A program made the translations under genes and the position numbers. From Mucilaginibacter myungsuensis (GTDB lineage Bacteria > Bacteroidota > Bacteroidia > Sphingobacteriales > Sphingobacteriaceae): 64,000 nucleotides of DNA. Numbering within the stretch: position 1 is the first letter of the stretch; each line of letters starts with the position of its first letter. This document shows, piece after piece, positions 1 to 8,381 of the stretch. The notes beneath the pieces are model-generated. The model searched no databases. It was given only the letters and a program-made list of their open reading frames with translations, and was not told the origin of the DNA. Location of the stretch: positions 372,001 to 436,000 of the forward strand of contig NZ_JADFFL010000001.1 of assembly GCF_015222005.1 (NCBI RefSeq), in the 5' to 3' direction.

Positions 1-1499
1 TCGTGTCCTTTGGCGGTCAATCTAAGCAGACCGTATTGGTCAATATCTTTAGAGATGTAATTGTCCAGCAAAGCCTGACGGATCAGCGAGTTCCAAAGTA
101 AAGCGCCATGCTCCTTACCTGAGCCGAACGACTCCAACAAGTGATGCTCGTAATGGTGCACATGCGGTACATCATCACCCATCAGCACGCTAACAATGTG
201 GTGGTCGTCAAACTTCTCGCCCAGGTTCTTCATCATGCTCAGCATGCGGTGCAGGTGCTCTTCGCCGTCAAACTGTTGTTTGTGGGCGCAGCAGTTATCG
301 CACATATTGTTACAGCCGGCCTCGTTAAAGTTCTCGCCAAAGTAGTGCAAAATCTGTTTACGGCGGCAAACGGCCGACTCGGCATAGTCAATAACCTCTT
401 TCAGTATCTGGGTACCTATCTCACGTTCAGCGACAGGCTTGTCTTTCATAAACTTTTGCAGCTTGTCAATATCCTTTTCAGAATAAAAAGCCACGCAAAT
501 GCCCTCGCCGCCATCACGCCCGGCACGACCGGTCTCTTGGTAGTAACCCTCCATGCTCTTAGGCATATCGTGGTGGATCACGTAACGCACATCGGGTTTA
601 TCAATACCCATACCAAAGGCAATGGTAGCTACGATTACATCAGTATCTTCCATCAGGAATTTGTCCTGTGTATCGGCACGTACTTTTGCATCTAAACCAG
701 CGTGATAAGGCAGTGCTTTAACGCCGTTTAGTGTAAGTGCCTGTGCAACTTCCTCTACCTTTTTACGGCTAAGGCAATAAATGATCCCCGATTTACCCTG
801 ATGCTGTTTAACGAACATCACCAGTTCTTTCATTACGTTGCGCTTAGGGCGAACTTCGTAAAACAAGTTAGAACGGTTGAACGATGATTTGAACACCGTT
901 GCGTTATTCATCTGCAGGTTCTTTTGGATATCCTGCTGCACTTTTGGCGTTGCAGTAGCGGTCAGCGCTATGATCGGGATATTCTCGCCGATATTGCTGA
1001 TCACCTGGCGTATCTTACGGTATTCCGGGCGAAAATCATGTCCCCACTCAGATATACAGTGCGCCTCGTCGACCGCCACGAACGATACCAGGTTAAGGCG
1101 TAGAAAGTCGATATTATCCTGCTTGGTAAGTGACTCAGGTGCTACGTATAGTAATTTGGTCTTACCGGCCAGCACGTCTTCTTTAACGCGTGCTATCTCT
1201 GATTTGGTAAGGGACGAATTAAGGAAATGGGCTATGCTGTCAGATCCGCCAAAGGCGCGCAATTGATCTACCTGATTTTTCATCAGTGCAATAAGCGGAG
1301 AAATTACAATTGCGGTGCCCTCGCTCATCAGGGCCGGTAATTGGTAACACATAGATTTACCGCCGCCCGTAGGCATTATCACAAAAGTATCGTTGCCTGA
1401 TAGTATATTGGTGATGATCGCTTCTTGCTCACCCTTAAAATTGTCGAAACCGAAAAAATTCTGGAGGTTATCGAAAAGAGATTTCTTAGTCTCTATCAT
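1..1499 (-). CDS. recQ: ATP-dependent DNA helicase RecQ (3' end outside window)
   Basis: RecQ-family 3'-5' DNA helicase acting in recombination and fork repair. About 499 codons are visible from an ATG at 1499; the C-terminus is cut by the window edge. Seen in the translation: Walker A MPTGGGKS (residues 42-49), DEAH box followed by CISEWGHDFRPEY (from 144), the arginine-rich motif VI region QETGRAGRDG, and the RecQ zinc-binding cysteines at 378, 396, 400 and 403 (CRRK...CNNMCDNC). The winged-helix RQC region follows, and an HRDC domain, if present, would lie outside. It is divergent from manC, with a 237-bp AT-rich gap in which I see nothing else. Family assignment is secure; only the missing end is unknown. 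Confidence 0.96.
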   Translation of the reverse strand, partial: MIETKKSLFDNLQNFFGFDNFKGEQEAIITNILSGNDTFVIMPTGGGKSMCYQLPALMSEGTAIVISPLIALMKNQVDQLRAFGGSDSIAHFLNSSLTKSEIARVKEDVLAGKTKLLYVAPESLTKQDNIDFLRLNLVSFVAVDEAHCISEWGHDFRPEYRKIRQVISNIGENIPIIALTATATPKVQQDIQKNLQMNNATVFKSSFNRSNLFYEVRPKRNVMKELVMFVKQHQGKSGIIYCLSRKKVEEVAQALTLNGVKALPYHAGLDAKVRADTQDKFLMEDTDVIVATIAFGMGIDKPDVRYVIHHDMPKSMEGYYQETGRAGRDGGEGICVAFYSEKDIDKLQKFMKDKPVAEREIGTQILKEVIDYAESAVCRRKQILHYFGENFNEAGCNNMCDNCCAHKQQFDGEEHLHRMLSMMKNLGEKFDDHHIVSVLMGDDVPHVHHYEHHLLESFGSGKEHGALLWNSLIRQALLDNYISKDIDQYGLLRLTAKGH

Positions 1500-1736
1500 T
1501 ATTTAGTTTGTATGTGGTGCTGTGTATTAAAGTTCAAAATAACAAAAATTTTCAAAAAAACTATGCATGCAGATGATATTTTTAAATAAATATGATACTA
1601 ACTGCAAACAATTCGTTTTTTTATTGATTTTTATACCCGTCGGTCGAGTATAATTAACGTAAATTCGCCCTGTAATCGTATTACCTGCAACGGTTAATTT
1701 CGATAAAAAGATACCGGCACTACCGATAATAAAACA

Positions 1737-2822
1737 ATGAATAAAAACTACTACGCCATTATTATGGCCGGCGGCATCGGAAGCCGTTTTTGGCCCATCA
1801 GTCGTACCTCTCACCCTAAACAATTCATCGACATTTTAGGCACCGGAAAAACCCTTATCCAGCAAACTTACGATCGCTTTTTAAAGGTTTGCCCGCCCGA
1901 AAATATCTACATCGTAACTAACGAGATATACAGCGACCTGGTTAAAGAGCAATTACCCGGCATTACCGATCAGCAGGTACTTACCGAGCCTGTGATGCGT
2001 AACACCGCACCGTGTGTGGCTTACGGATCGTTCAAGATAGAAAGTTTGAACCCGGATGCTGCTATTGTGGTAGCCCCGTCAGATCACCTGATACTCGACG
2101 AAGCCGGATTTGTATCGACGATAGAGCGATCTTTGCAAACCGCTACTGAAAATGATTGTCTTGTTACCCTTGGCATCAAGCCGTCGCGCCCGGATACAGG
2201 CTACGGTTACATCCAATATACTGACCAGGCCATTAACGGTGATTTCCATAAAGTAAAGACCTTTACCGAAAAGCCAAGCCTGGAGATAGCCAAAACCTTT
2301 ATCCAAAGCGGTGATTTCCTTTGGAATGCCGGTATCTTTGTTTGGACGGCCAAAGCGATCGTTGAAGCTTTTAACAAGCACCTGCCCGACATGAGTGAGA
2401 TCTTTGCCGATGCCCGCTCTGTTTACAATACCGACGAAGAGAAACCGCACATCCATACCGCTTACCAGCGTTGCACCAATATATCTATCGATTATGGTAT
2501 CATGGAAAAAGCATCTAACGTGTACGTGTTACCGTCTGAATTTGGCTGGAGCGACCTTGGTACCTGGGCATCGATCTACCAATTGGCCGAAAAGGATTAC
2601 GTAGGTAATGCCGTGATCCCGTCGGATAAGGTGATCATGTACGATTCATCAAACTGCATGGTGAACGTACCCGAAGGTAAACTGGTGATCATTAAAGGCC
2701 TGCACGACTTCATCGTGGTTGAAGATAACAACACCCTGATGATCAGCCCGCGCTCTGAAGAGCAAGGCGTTAAACAGATCGTTGCCGACGTAAAGCAACA
2801 GTTTGGGACGAAGTATATTTAA
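1737..2822 (+). CDS. manC: mannose-1-phosphate guanylyltransferase
   Basis: Makes GDP-mannose from mannose-1-phosphate and GTP, the precursor for mannose/fucose-type surface glycans. The 361-residue protein opens with the nucleotidyltransferase signature AGGIGSRFWP (residues 11-20) followed by SHPKQF, and has FTEKP and WNAGIF motifs typical of the family. It is about 100 residues shorter than bifunctional ManC/AlgA enzymes and lacks the C-terminal cupin isomerase domain, so it should be monofunctional. The ATG at 1737 is the first start and puts the signature at the usual distance. It stands alone between divergent recQ and a small unknown gene. Confidence 0.94.
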   Translation: MNKNYYAIIMAGGIGSRFWPISRTSHPKQFIDILGTGKTLIQQTYDRFLKVCPPENIYIVTNEIYSDLVKEQLPGITDQQVLTEPVMRNTAPCVAYGSFKIESLNPDAAIVVAPSDHLILDEAGFVSTIERSLQTATENDCLVTLGIKPSRPDTGYGYIQYTDQAINGDFHKVKTFTEKPSLEIAKTFIQSGDFLWNAGIFVWTAKAIVEAFNKHLPDMSEIFADARSVYNTDEEKPHIHTAYQRCTNISIDYGIMEKASNVYVLPSEFGWSDLGTWASIYQLAEKDYVGNAVIPSDKVIMYDSSNCMVNVPEGKLVIIKGLHDFIVVEDNNTLMISPRSEEQGVKQIVADVKQQFGTKYI

Positions 2823-2918
2823 GTTTAGTGATCAGTTAATAAGAGAATAGAGATTTGGTTCTCATTGATCTTAAGATAGCGATGAGTTAAAAATTCATCG
2901 CTATTTTTGTTGATACCC

Positions 2919-3239
2919 ATGTTAGGCAAGTTTGGAATATTTGAATTTCGCGATAACAGCTTCGTCGTGCAGTTGAGCAGTAGAACTATAGAGATATTTT
3001 GGGATAGCATCTCTGAGGTAAATGTTTATAAGGTCGATCTGATGACGATAGACGATATAGTAATGGAGATCACTTATAACGATCGACTACTAAAAATAAC
3101 CGAGGAAACTGAAGGCTGGAACGATTTTACCGACCGCTTAGAGCAGAGATTCCCAACTATTCCCAATGACTGGTGGCAAAAGGTGGTGCAACCTGCTTTT
3201 GCCACAAACTTCACAACTATCTACAAAAAAACCACCTAA
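2919..3239 (+). CDS. hypothetical protein, 106 aa
   Basis: I do not recognise this protein. It is soluble, with no signal peptide or membrane segment, alternating beta-strand-like stretches at the N-terminus (KFGIFEFRDNSFVVQL) and a Trp-rich helical-looking C-terminus (EGWNDFTDRLEQRF, DWWQKV). The ATG at 2919 is preferred; an in-frame TTG at 2907 would add four residues. It follows manC by 96 bp in the same direction and converges on rlmB. Codon use looks like that of its neighbours. The fold could be PH-like, but that is a guess. Confidence 0.6.
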   Translation: MLGKFGIFEFRDNSFVVQLSSRTIEIFWDSISEVNVYKVDLMTIDDIVMEITYNDRLLKITEETEGWNDFTDRLEQRFPTIPNDWWQKVVQPAFATNFTTIYKKTT

Positions 3240-3269
3240 ATTTTTACTGTAAAACCGATCTCCAATTAA

Positions 3270-4052
3270 CTAATCTCTTATTTTTTGACGTTGCCTTATC
3301 GCCTCATAAATGATCACCCCTGCCGATACAGATACGTTCAGCGATTCTATCTCACCCAACATTGGGATCTTGGCCAAATGATCGGATATGCGGATCAACT
3401 CGTTACGGATACCTTCATCTTCGGATCCCATAATGATGGCCGTTGGCATGTTGTAATCAGGTTTGTAGATATAGTCGTTAGTTTTTTCAGTACAGCAAAC
3501 CAATTGCAGGCCAGATTCCTGTAAAAATTTAGCGGTCTGAACGATATTATCATGACGACAGACCGGGATCTTATATAAAGCTCCTGCCGATGTTTTGATC
3601 GCATCAGGATTGATCTGTGCCGAACCTTTTGATGGAATAACGATGGCATGTACACCGGCACACTCGGCAGTACGAGCTATCGCACCCATGTTGCGCACGT
3701 CGGTAATGCTGTCCAGAATGAGGATCAGCGGGGTCTCTCCTTTTTCAAATATCTGCGGGATGATGTCTTCTACTTTTTGATAAGTGATCGGCGATATAAA
3801 AGCCACCGCGCCTTGATGGTTCTTCATCGTTAGGCGGTTCAGTTTCTCTACCGGCACCTGTTGGGCTTGGATCTGGTATTCGGTCAGCAAGGTCCGTAAC
3901 TCGTACCAAAGGTCGCCGCCAAGGCCGCGTTGCACGTACAAGGCTTCAATCTCTTTGCCTGATGTAATGGCTTCCATCACGGCGCGGATACCGAATACCA
4001 TTTGATTACTTTCGCGTTTCTCGCGCGGTTCCCTGTTGCTGTGGAATGCCAT
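3270..4052 (-). CDS. rlmB: 23S rRNA (guanosine-2'-O-)-methyltransferase, TrmH/RlmB family
   Basis: SPOUT-class RNA 2'-O-methyltransferase; in this family RlmB modifies G2251 of 23S rRNA. The 260-residue protein has an N-terminal substrate-binding domain beginning around FGIRAVMEAI (20-29). The three SPOUT motifs are visible: NMGAIARTAE (121-130), IMGSEDEGI (207-215) and IPMLGEIESLNVSVS (229-243), which form the SAM-binding knot. Length is typical for RlmB. The start ATG at 4052 lies 24 bp downstream of a TAnnTTTG-like box. A related tRNA (Gm18) methylase is the alternative, but the N-terminal domain favours RlmB. Confidence 0.92.
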   Translation of the reverse strand: MAFHSNREPREKRESNQMVFGIRAVMEAITSGKEIEALYVQRGLGGDLWYELRTLLTEYQIQAQQVPVEKLNRLTMKNHQGAVAFISPITYQKVEDIIPQIFEKGETPLILILDSITDVRNMGAIARTAECAGVHAIVIPSKGSAQINPDAIKTSAGALYKIPVCRHDNIVQTAKFLQESGLQLVCCTEKTNDYIYKPDYNMPTAIIMGSEDEGIRNELIRISDHLAKIPMLGEIESLNVSVSAGVIIYEAIRQRQKIRD

Positions 4053-4075
4053 ATCGTACTTATAAAATGAGGGTG

Positions 4076-4083
4076 CAAAAATA
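4076..4083 (-). promoter_or_regulatory. putative Bacteroidota -7 box of rlmB
   Basis: Reading TATTTTTG on the minus strand, this fits the Bacteroidota TAnnTTTG -7 consensus and lies about 24 bp upstream of the rlmB ATG. I did not find a convincing TTTG -33 element, so support is partial. Confidence 0.4.
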
Positions 4084-4289
4084 GCGATTATGATCCATAT
4101 CAGCAGCGGCTTATTCTGCGCCTAAATTTTATACCAATTTTATGCATCATAATCAAATCATAGTTTTTAACATCTAACAGAAAACTTTATATATCAATTA
4201 CTTACAACAAGTTTCCACAGCCGATCGTTAATAACAAAGTTGATTATGAGCGATTTATAAAAAGTGCAAAAATAGCGGATCTTTTAGTA

Positions 4290-4297
4290 TACTTTTG
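4290..4297 (+). promoter_or_regulatory. putative Bacteroidota -7 box of dnaB
   Basis: TACTTTTG fits the TAnnTTTG -7 consensus and ends only 7 bp before the dnaB ATG at 4305. If it is used, the mRNA would be nearly leaderless, or translation starts at the second ATG (4308). No clear -33 box was seen. Confidence 0.35.
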
Positions 4298-4304
4298 TTC
4301 CCCC

Positions 4305-5867
4305 ATGATGTTTCCAGAGGCAGACCCACCAAAAAGCAATTACCGCGAGCGACGCAAATACGATAAAGCGCCATTACAAAATAACGGATTGGTAGGCAAA
4401 CTACCGCCGCAAGCATTAGACCTTGAGCAAGCCGTTTTAGGTGCCCTGATGCTGGAGAAAGACGCACTTTCTTCTGTTATTGATATCATCAAACCCGAGG
4501 TTTTTTATGATGAACGCCACCAGCGCATCTTTAACGCGATCCGCTTGCTGTTCGAGCGTACCTCTCCTGTCGATATCTTAACGGTGACTGCCCTGCTGCG
4601 CCAACAAGGCGAACTGGAAATGATCGGTGGTGCTTACTATATTACCGAGCTGACCAACCGTGTGGCCTCTGCGGCTAACATCGAGTATCACTCGCGTATC
4701 ATCATTCAAAAGTATATACAACGCGAATTGATCCGTATCTCTACCGACACCATCAATAACGCATACGACGATACATCCGACGTTCTGGACCTGCTGGATA
4801 AGGCCGAGAAGAACCTGTTCGAGGTTGCCCAGAACAACTTGCGCCGCGACTCGCGCAAGATGGACGACCTGATGAACGAGGCCTTGAAAGCGATCGAAGC
4901 TTTAAAGGACCGCGAGGACGGCCTGACCGGTGTAGCATCAGGCTTCACTGATCTGGACAGGATGACCTCGGGTTGGCAAAAATCGGATCTGGTGATCATC
5001 GCGGCTCGCCCGGCGATGGGTAAGACGGCATTCGTACTGACCTGTGCGCGTAATGCGGCAGTCGATTTTAACAAGCCGGTAGTGGTGTTCTCGTTAGAGA
5101 TGTCCTCGGTTCAGTTAGTGAACCGTTTAATATCGGGCGAGGCTGAAATAGAGCAGGAAAAGATCCGTAAGGGAACTTTAGAGGAATGGGAATGGGCACA
5201 GATCCACACCAAAGTGGCCCGCCTTGAACAAGCAACCCTGATCATTGACGATACCCCTGCGCTGAATATTTTTGAGTTCCGCGCTAAATGCCGCCGTTTA
5301 AAATCCCAGCACGATATTCAACTGATCATCATTGACTACTTGCAGCTGATGCATGGTAAGAGCGATGGCAAGGGCGGTAACCGTGAGCAGGAGATCGGTA
5401 GTATATCCCGTGCATTAAAATCGGTTGCTAAGGAATTGAACGTGCCGGTGATCGCCCTGTCGCAGTTAAGTCGTGCGGTGGAAAGTCGCCCGGGTGGTTC
5501 TAAAAAACCAATGCTATCCGACTTACGTGAGTCGGGCTCTATCGAGCAGGATGCGGACATGGTATTATTCCTGTACCGCCCGGAATATTACGGACTGGAA
5601 GTTGACGAAGATAACAACCCTACAAAAGGCGTTGGTGAGGTTATCATTGCCAAACACCGTAACGGTGAAACGGGTACTGTGCGACTGAAATTCGTTGGTA
5701 AATACGTTAAGTTCACCGACCTTGACTCAGGCATGGGCGATTTCGGTATGGGTGGCGGCATGTCGCCATCGGCCGGACTAACGCCATCAACTGATTTTGA
5801 TAAGCCAAGCAACTTTATTATTCGTCCGTCAAGAATGGATGATATGGATGAGGATGCGCCGTTTTAG
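4305..5867 (+). CDS. dnaB: replicative DNA helicase DnaB
   Basis: Hexameric 5'-3' replicative helicase that unwinds the fork and recruits primase. The 520-residue product has the N-terminal primase-interaction domain (about 33-140, PPQALDLEQAVLGALML), a linker, and a RecA-like C-terminal domain. The Walker A variant ARPAMGKTAF lies near 234-243, Walker B/H3 LIIIDYLQLM near 339-348, and the H4 region DLRESGSIEQDADM follows. No intein interrupts the motifs. The C-terminus adds about 50 Gly/Ser/Asp-rich residues (GMGDFGMGGGMSPSAG), probably disordered. ATGs at 4305 and 4308 are both possible starts. Confidence 0.97.
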   Translation: MMFPEADPPKSNYRERRKYDKAPLQNNGLVGKLPPQALDLEQAVLGALMLEKDALSSVIDIIKPEVFYDERHQRIFNAIRLLFERTSPVDILTVTALLRQQGELEMIGGAYYITELTNRVASAANIEYHSRIIIQKYIQRELIRISTDTINNAYDDTSDVLDLLDKAEKNLFEVAQNNLRRDSRKMDDLMNEALKAIEALKDREDGLTGVASGFTDLDRMTSGWQKSDLVIIAARPAMGKTAFVLTCARNAAVDFNKPVVVFSLEMSSVQLVNRLISGEAEIEQEKIRKGTLEEWEWAQIHTKVARLEQATLIIDDTPALNIFEFRAKCRRLKSQHDIQLIIIDYLQLMHGKSDGKGGNREQEIGSISRALKSVAKELNVPVIALSQLSRAVESRPGGSKKPMLSDLRESGSIEQDADMVLFLYRPEYYGLEVDEDNNPTKGVGEVIIAKHRNGETGTVRLKFVGKYVKFTDLDSGMGDFGMGGGMSPSAGLTPSTDFDKPSNFIIRPSRMDDMDEDAPF

Positions 5868-5871
5868 AGAG

Positions 5872-5906
5872 AGAGTCAAGAATAAAGAATCAAGATACAA
5901 GACAAA
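5872..5906. repeat. heptad-phased repeat arm (AGAATCA type), single arm
   Basis: Five consecutive degenerate heptamers follow the dnaB stop codon: AGAGTCA, AGAATAA, AGAATCA, AGATACA, AGACAAA. The same word recurs at 17654-17681. No complementary arm is seen on the far side of the adjacent terminator. Confidence 0.7.
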
Positions 5907-5916
5907 AAATATTGGC

Positions 5917-5947
5917 GGCGCTCTGAGATATCAGAGCGCCGTTTTTG
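5917..5947 (+). terminator. intrinsic terminator of dnaB
   Basis: A perfect 10-bp GC-rich stem (GGCGCTCTGA / TCAGAGCGCC) with a GATA loop is followed by GTTTTTG, 50 bp after the dnaB stop codon. Confidence 0.85.
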
Positions 5948-6134
5948 TGTTGGGTGTTTACAGATCGAATTTATATCGTTCTGCCACTTTCTTTAACCTA
6001 TTGATCGAATACGTACTTATTGACGGCTCTAACCACGTGACCACTTCTTTGCCATCGGGATAACGAATTACACTTTTAGAAGATGTTGGAATAAGGGCTT
6101 GTTGATATCTTGCCTTTACGATAGTTTTTCCTCT

Positions 6135-6660
6135 TTAAAGATCACCACACTCAAATTCAGAAAGATATTCGTAGTCACTATCGCGATCCAACGGATATCG
6201 CAGTTCATTCTTAGGGGTCCGAACTACATCGATCAGAGACTTTAAGGTGTTCAATTCTTCAAAAAACGAGAACAAATGGTTGTCTACATCACTTTTTAAT
6301 TGATCGAATACGTCCTGATAACTTTCTCCGATATTAAGTTCATACCACTCATCCTGATGATACACTATACGCCCTAACCTTACTCTAAGAAAGCAATTCA
6401 CAGCAATGATAGACTTTGGTTCATCATCTATATTGAAATATGCTTTATAAAGGCGATCATTATAAAATCCAAGATTGAAAGTAAATAGAACCCTTTTTAC
6501 GTGATTGAACTGACTCCGTTTGGATGCTGAGACATTGGGTCATACCATCGCAAATGCGGTTGAAGTTTTGCCCGTTCTTTTTAAAGCCTAATTTCTTCAA
6601 CGCCGGGGTTAGGGCATCTTTGATCAAACACTTATACTCGTCCTGCAAGTTTCTTTCCAT
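6135..6660 (-). pseudogene. DUF4304-like gene broken by a single-base frameshift
   Basis: Two adjacent minus-strand frames (66 codons from 6660, and a frame ending at 6135) join into one protein of about 174 residues if one base is removed from the AAA run at 6478-6480 (TTT on the coding strand). The joined sequence reads ...KGSIYFNLGFYND..., and the second frame is open from the junction through YKAYFNIDDEPKSIIAVN into the downstream ORF. The N-terminus (DALTPALKKLGFKKNGQNF, then SIQTESVQ...) resembles DUF4304, a family of unknown function often annotated near toxin-immunity genes. Family name is moderate confidence; the frameshift is directly visible. It is either a real mutation or a one-base sequencing error in a short homopolymer. 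Confidence 0.72.
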
Positions 6661-6675
6661 CGGTCGATATCAAGT

Positions 6676-7875
6676 TTAAAAGACTAATCCCAGCACCACA
6701 CCCAACACAATAATTATCGGCGTTTTTATTTTGGTAAAACGCATCAACAAAAAGGTAGCGATCATTAGTCCGCAAGATTGCCATTGAAAGAAAAAAGGTT
6801 TGGCAAGCAGGATGAACGCCGTCGCCATAAAGCCTACGGCTACGGAGTTGATGCCGCTGAGAGAGTTTTTGATGCGGGTGATCTTTTTAAGGTCCTCCCA
6901 AAAAGGGACGATGAAGAGGATCAGGATCAGTCCGGGAAGATTGATACCGATAACCGCTACCAAACTGCCGATGATCTGCCCGGCTATACCGTAACCGTTG
7001 TTACCTAAGGTCAATCCGCCGACGAAGGATGTGAAAGAGAATGTTGGGCCGGGTAAGGCTTGTTGCAAAGCGTATCCCGTCAGGAATTCTGAGTTACTGA
7101 GGTAATGTTTTACCTCCACAAATTCGGTATACATCAGCGGCACTAACACCTGTCCCCCGCCAAAGATCAGGATACCGTTACGGTAAAAGTTCTCGAATAA
7201 ACGTATCGGCAAACTGAAGGGCGATGTACGATTGATGATAGCACCTAAAGCAGCGAACAGTAGCAGGATGCCAATAAAATAAGTCACCTTGCGGCGGTTT
7301 ACGTTGGCAAAGAGCTTTACACGCAGTTCATCCTCCTGCGGTTGCGTTTCAACTGCCGATGATATGATCCCGCCCATCATGATCAGGATGGGGAAAGCGT
7401 AGGCATTTTGCAAGATCAGCGTTGCGATCAAAGACCCCACGGCAAGCATCATACTGGTCTGTGTTTTAAGGCATTTAGTCGCAAAGCTATAGGTAGCATA
7501 AGCCACAATGCCTATAGCCATCGGCTGGACAAATTTGAGCACTTTTGCCAATTGATCATGCGCCTCAAAAGCTTTATAAAATATCGCAGCAGCGCCCATT
7601 ATCGCGGCCGATGGCAAAACCCAGATCAAAAACGTCAGCAATGCCAAGCGCAGCCCTCCTACTTTCCAGGCAATACCGATCAGCGTTTGTGTTGACGATG
7701 GTCCGGGAAGTACTTGCGATAGCGCGCTCAATTCCATTAACTCATCCTCGGTGACGTAGCGCCGTTTCTCTACCATATCGCGCAGCAAAATAGCCACGTG
7801 TGCCTGCGGCCCGCCGAACGACGTAAAGGTATAAACCAATGCATCCCGAAGAAAAAGGAATTGGCGTTTGTTCAA
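6676..7875 (-). CDS. chrA: CHR-family chromate ion transporter
   Basis: Membrane antiporter-type efflux protein for chromate and similar oxyanions. It is a 399-residue, two-domain CHR protein with 10-12 predicted membrane segments. The hallmark motifs are duplicated: FTSFGGPQAH (18-27) with LPGPSST in the first half, and IFGGGQVLVPLM with LPGPTFSF in the second half, showing the internal repeat of long-chain CHR proteins. The only start that fits is a TTG at 7875, since no in-frame ATG lies upstream, which is unusual and implies weak or controlled initiation. The chromate substrate is inferred from the family. Confidence 0.88.
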   Translation of the reverse strand: MNKRQFLFLRDALVYTFTSFGGPQAHVAILLRDMVEKRRYVTEDELMELSALSQVLPGPSSTQTLIGIAWKVGGLRLALLTFLIWVLPSAAIMGAAAIFYKAFEAHDQLAKVLKFVQPMAIGIVAYATYSFATKCLKTQTSMMLAVGSLIATLILQNAYAFPILIMMGGIISSAVETQPQEDELRVKLFANVNRRKVTYFIGILLLFAALGAIINRTSPFSLPIRLFENFYRNGILIFGGGQVLVPLMYTEFVEVKHYLSNSEFLTGYALQQALPGPTFSFTSFVGGLTLGNNGYGIAGQIIGSLVAVIGINLPGLILILFIVPFWEDLKKITRIKNSLSGINSVAVGFMATAFILLAKPFFFQWQSCGLMIATFLLMRFTKIKTPIIIVLGVVLGLVF

Positions 7876-7879
7876 ATTT

Positions 7880-7989
7880 GGTTCATGGTTAATGGTTAAT
7901 GTAAGAAGTTCATGGTTAATGGTTCATAGTTCATGGTAAAAAGAGAAGCTTCAATTTTCTTACTATGAACTATGATCCATCAACTATGA
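7880..7989. repeat. heptad-phased inverted arms (GGTTCAT/GGTTAAT type)
   Basis: Heptamers on the left arm read GGTTCAT, GGTTAAT, GGTTAAT, then after a short break GGTTAAT, GGTTCAT, AGTTCAT, GGTAAAA (to 7941). The right arm reads ACTATGA, ACTATGA, TCCATCA, ACTATGA (7962-7989), complementary to the TCATAGT phase of the left arm. The element fills the gap between the TPR gene and chrA. Confidence 0.75.
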
Positions 7990-7990
7990 A

Positions 7991-8335
7991 CTAATACTCC
8001 TCGTCATCATCATCCCCAAACCCTACCGCGGTGTTATAAACCGACTGCAACTCGGACAGGGCGTGATTATCGCGTATCTCGCGGGCTATTTTCATACCGG
8101 TCTGGTAGGTAGTTATGGCATCATCCTTGCGGTTCAATGCTTCGTATAATTTACCAAGATGATAATAGGTGCCAACGTATTTGGGATGGTCTTTTACCAG
8201 GCCTTCGTAATAGCTCAGGGCGGTTTCGCCCTGGTTAAGGCGCAGATATTCTGTCGCTAAGGCATATAAAAGAAAAGGGTCGTTGGGTTCGTCCTTTAAA
8301 AAATCCAGCAACTTTGTTAATCGGTCAACCTGCAT
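7991..8335 (-). CDS. tetratricopeptide repeat protein, 114 aa
   Basis: Small soluble TPR protein, presumably a protein-interaction adaptor. Helical repeat units are visible from about 20 to 90 (DPFLLYALATEYLRLNQGE, then YVGTYYHLGKLYEALNRKD), with the A, Y, L and G spacing of TPR motifs. The C-terminal tail is acidic (GDDDDEEY). It has no signal peptide. It is divergent from etfB, with starts 46 bp apart, so the two promoters must overlap. No specific partner can be named. Confidence 0.82.
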   Translation of the reverse strand: MQVDRLTKLLDFLKDEPNDPFLLYALATEYLRLNQGETALSYYEGLVKDHPKYVGTYYHLGKLYEALNRKDDAITTYQTGMKIAREIRDNHALSELQSVYNTAVGFGDDDDEEY

Positions 8336-8357
8336 TTTAAACGGTCAATTATTTAAT

Positions 8358-8365
8358 TAAATTTG
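8358..8365 (+). promoter_or_regulatory. putative -7 box of etfBA
   Basis: TAAATTTG matches TAnnTTTG, 16 bp before the etfB ATG. No convincing -33 element was seen in the short divergent gap. Confidence 0.45.
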
Positions 8366-8381
8366 CAAAAACCTATGTGAT

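Noticed and set aside
141..1266. Plus-strand open frames across the recQ region
   Set aside because: They are antisense shadows of recQ; the translations are low-complexity and no promoter or family motif supports them.
4706..5074. Antisense ORFs within dnaB
   Set aside because: Ser/Arg-rich shadows of a highly conserved coding region.
4305..5867. Intein in DnaB
   Set aside because: Walker A and B regions are contiguous and the 520-residue length is normal.
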